Below are positions 61,616-64,000 of a stretch of DNA of 64,000 nt, one piece after another (position 1 is the stretch's first letter; every line of letters begins with the position of its first letter). Made by a program: the position numbers and the translations under genes. The stretch is from Oscillospiraceae bacterium (GTDB taxonomy: Bacteria > Bacillota > Clostridia > Oscillospirales > Acutalibacteraceae): positions 62,001-126,000 of the forward strand of contig SVPR01000001.1 in assembly GCA_015065785.1 (NCBI GenBank), read 5' to 3'. The notes beneath the pieces are model-generated. The model had not been told where the DNA came from. It did no database searches and was given only the letters and a program-made list of their open reading frames with translations.

Positions 61616-64000
61616 TTAATCTATTTCATTAACTCTGGCAGTACCGAATTCATTAGCAGGGGAAGGTGCTTTTTCTTGCTTTATTTGTGGTTTATTCGTA
61701 ATTGGTAATTTAACTGTTACCTTAAACAAATCACCGTCAATTTCAATAGAGAAAGTACCATTCTGAAGCTCTGTAAAGCTTCTTGCAATAGAAAGACCAA
61801 GACCGCTACCCTCAGTAGTTCTTGAGTTATCTCCACGGACGAAGCGTTCTGTAATTTCGTCGGCACTGATATTTAATTTATCTTTGCTGATATTTTTTAC
61901 AGAAAATACACCATAATTTCCGTCTTTATAAACATCAACATAAACTCTTGTGCCTGAAAGTGCATACTTTTTAACATTTGAAAATAAATTATCGAAAATT
62001 CTGAAAGTGTGTTGGCTGTCAGCTTTTACAAATAAATCGTCATTTTTCTGAGAAACAACAATTTCTAAACCGACATTTTCTAAAACATCATTATTTTCAC
62101 CGACTGCCTGCAAAGCCAATTCGTTAAGATTTACAGTATCTACTGTCATTTTAATATTACCACTTGATGCTTTACTTGCCTCTGTTAAGTCTTCAATAAG
62201 TCTTTTTAATTTCGTTGATTTTTCATCAAGAATATCTAAATATTTATTTTCGTCTTCACCCTCTATGTTGCAAAGCTTTAAGAGTGAAACATAATTTATA
62301 ATTGAAGTAAGGGGAGTCTTTAAATCGTGAGAAACATTAGTAATAAGCTCAGTTTTAAGTCTTTCACCCTTTAGTGCTTCACCAACTGCTTTTTCAATTG
62401 AATCACGGCATTCATTAAGATTTCTTGCAAAATCTTTGAGAGGGAACACGAATTTAGTTGAGTCTAAATTGATATCAAGATTACCGTTTTTCATATTCTC
62501 TACAGCAATTGCGAGTATTTTTACTTGTGATAAAAATTTTAGTGCAAATATTATTCCGATAATTGTATTAATTAATAATATAATTGAGAAGAAAACACCA
62601 ATTTCCTCTTCAAAACCAAAACCACAAGCAAAAAATCCAGCAGCAAATTCTACAACAGTCCAGATTGATAAAATAATTAACAACCTTTTCTCTATTTGTT
62701 TAACTGTATTTCTTAAATCTTTATTTTTTTCAATAAATTTCCTGAAGTTTTTATAAATTTTATAGCAAAAAAAGCGTTCCTTAAAAGTTTCGGCTTTTTT
62801 ATTTACTAAAATATAATTTAAAAATGTTGTAGTTGAAAAGGCGAGAATAGCAAAGAATACACCAATTAAATCCGGTAATATTTCGCCGATAATTAAATAA
62901 TCAAACGCCCTGGAGTAATTATAAGAGTTGTCAGGGAAATAATCAAACTCACCAACAAGGGCTGCAATACCTAAACCAACGCAGAAAATAACAGCACAAT
63001 ATAGTGCAAGATGAATTATAAAAAATGTTCTCTGGCTGATGTTTAAATGAAGTTTATCATTTTTATATTTTGGTTTTGAAAGTATTGCAAGTGCAGCAAT
63101 TCCAATAACAGTTAAAATTGAAGAAATGATAGCTTGGGTTTTTAAGGCGTCAGAGTCTTGATTTGTACTCTCAGTGAACATTTGAGTAAGAATAAAAAAT
63201 TCGTCATCCGCAACTTGTGGCATATTAACCTTAAAATAAACTGTGCAATCATTAAAATCACTCAATATTAAACCTGTGCTGAGTGTTTCCGATACTAAAC
63301 CGGAATTAACGAGAATCATATTTATAAGATTTTCTTCTAATTCAACCTTAGCAGGAGTATGATTTAGGTTTTTACCATCATAATATAAATAAAATAAAGC
63401 ATCATTTTTATAATTTTGCTTTAAATTTTCAATATCTTCAACTTTTTCAAAATTTGAAAGATAGTTGCCGTTCTTATTGTTTATAACTAAAAAATCAATG
63501 TTATTGAAATTACTTCTTAAATTATATAAGCCTTCTTGAGCGGCTTCATAATATGAAACTAATTGTTCATTATATTTAATTTCTAATTCTTTTTTTATTG
63601 TTTCCTCGCTTCGTGCATCATTAACAATTTCAAAAAGACGACTTCTTAAATTTGCATAGTCAAATTCCCATTCAGCACGCGTGTTGAATTTGTTGTGAGT
63701 CACATAATCTGTATCATGATTTTCAACGACAAAAGTTGTTACTGGTGAAGTCAGGTCTTCCGGAGCACTGGTTTCATAAGTAACTGTAGATTGATTTGAT
63801 GAAACTTTGTTGGAATTGAAGTATGGGAAATGACTTAATTCATTTTGAAAAGCTTCAAGTGTACCATATTCTTCAGTGTATTCGCCATTTTCAATATAAA
63901 AAGTGCCATATTCACTGTCAAAGGAAGTGCCATCAGGCAATGGCTGAACTTTTTTATGTTCCTGAATTTGATTGTAATAATAAAGAGCATCTTTTAATTT
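61616..64000 (-). CDS. Membrane sensor histidine kinase, 5' partial
   Basis: The frame is open to the right edge: 20 further codons precede the TTG at 63940, so the start lies outside. The visible part has a large N-terminal extracellular domain (to about residue 270), at least five membrane helices, a HAMP-like linker (AVENMKNGNLDINLDSTKF), then HisKA with H in NVSHDLKTPLTSIINY and HATPase with DNLFSNVKKYA (N-box) and GSGLGLSIARSF (G2). It ends with a charged tail. The cognate response regulator is not visible; it may lie just beyond the edge. The stimulus is unknown. Confidence 0.93.
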   Translation of the reverse strand, partial: KLKDALYYYNQIQEHKKVQPLPDGTSFDSEYGTFYIENGEYTEEYGTLEAFQNELSHFPYFNSNKVSSNQSTVTYETSAPEDLTSPVTTFVVENHDTDYVTHNKFNTRAEWEFDYANLRSRLFEIVNDARSEETIKKELEIKYNEQLVSYYEAAQEGLYNLRSNFNNIDFLVINNKNGNYLSNFEKVEDIENLKQNYKNDALFYLYYDGKNLNHTPAKVELEENLINMILVNSGLVSETLSTGLILSDFNDCTVYFKVNMPQVADDEFFILTQMFTESTNQDSDALKTQAIISSILTVIGIAALAILSKPKYKNDKLHLNISQRTFFIIHLALYCAVIFCVGLGIAALVGEFDYFPDNSYNYSRAFDYLIIGEILPDLIGVFFAILAFSTTTFLNYILVNKKAETFKERFFCYKIYKNFRKFIEKNKDLRNTVKQIEKRLLIILSIWTVVEFAAGFFACGFGFEEEIGVFFSIILLINTIIGIIFALKFLSQVKILAIAVENMKNGNLDINLDSTKFVFPLKDFARNLNECRDSIEKAVGEALKGERLKTELITNVSHDLKTPLTSIINYVSLLKLCNIEGEDENKYLDILDEKSTKLKRLIEDLTEASKASSGNIKMTVDTVNLNELALQAVGENNDVLENVGLEIVVSQKNDDLFVKADSQHTFRIFDNLFSNVKKYALSGTRVYVDVYKDGNYGVFSVKNISKDKLNISADEITERFVRGDNSRTTEGSGLGLSIARSFTELQNGTFSIEIDGDLFKVTVKLPITNKPQIKQEKAPSPANEFGTARVNEID

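Overview
The window is AT-rich bacterial DNA. Its features point to a spore-forming member of the Clostridia (Firmicutes), probably in or near the Ruminococcaceae/Oscillospiraceae. The evidence is spmA/spmB, FtsK/SpoIIIE, a DacF-like carboxypeptidase, Rex, PyrR, NrdR, a MazF of the Firmicutes type, a 6S RNA, strong AGGAGG-type ribosome sites and many clean TTGACA-17-TATAAT promoters. The genus is an inference. No prophage, CRISPR array, transposase or rRNA is visible. Both edges cut genes: a PucR/CdaR-type regulator on the left and a sensor histidine kinase on the right.

Layout. 0-5.7 kb: the regulator, then an overlapping ftsE-ftsX-M23 peptidase operon (divisome-controlled wall hydrolysis) and two unrecognised genes. 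5.8-18.4 kb: a purine operon headed by a ZTP (pfl) riboswitch with its terminator, purE-F-M-N-(PurO-like)-(AICAR transformylase)-D-L, then fhs. It makes most of the route from PRPP to IMP and supplies formyl-THF; purC, purK, purB and purA are not here. The PurF homologue has lost its glutaminase residues and PurH is split into two genes. 18.4-18.75 kb: a mosaic of inverted and direct repeats. 18.75-25.2 kb: a GH13 glucosidase, an LRR surface protein, a lone MazF, metK, radC and spmAB. 25.3-30.3 kb: a second-type topoisomerase II pair, a candidate minus-strand small RNA, secG and tRNA-Lys. 30.4-36 kb: two small unknown genes and a six-gene run nrdR-rlmA-GH29-DUF5662-lipoprotein-SDR. 36-40.3 kb: tRNA-Leu, mntP, tRNA-Arg, a phosphoesterase, dacF-like and rplM-rpsI. 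40.4-46.6 kb: a Wzy-like polymerase, a heterodimeric ABC exporter and a secreted purple-acid-phosphatase-like protein. 46.7-53.3 kb (minus strand): acn-icd-rex-(beta-propeller)-pyrR-aldose epimerase-DUF1292-6S RNA, with a Rex-like operator over the acn start site. 53.4-60.3 kb: a ClpP-like protease, uppP, ftsK, DUF3006, rpsB-tsf. 60.3-64 kb: a GT4 glycosyltransferase and the histidine kinase.

The most interesting items are the purine operon with a degenerate PurF and split PurH, an unassigned promoter-to-terminator RNA unit at about 29.63-29.82 kb on the minus strand, the putative Rex autoregion, a ribosome-site-masking terminator before 4394, and palindromes laid over the ftsE, tRNA-Arg and rplM promoters. 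All family calls come from reading motifs by eye; no database search was run.
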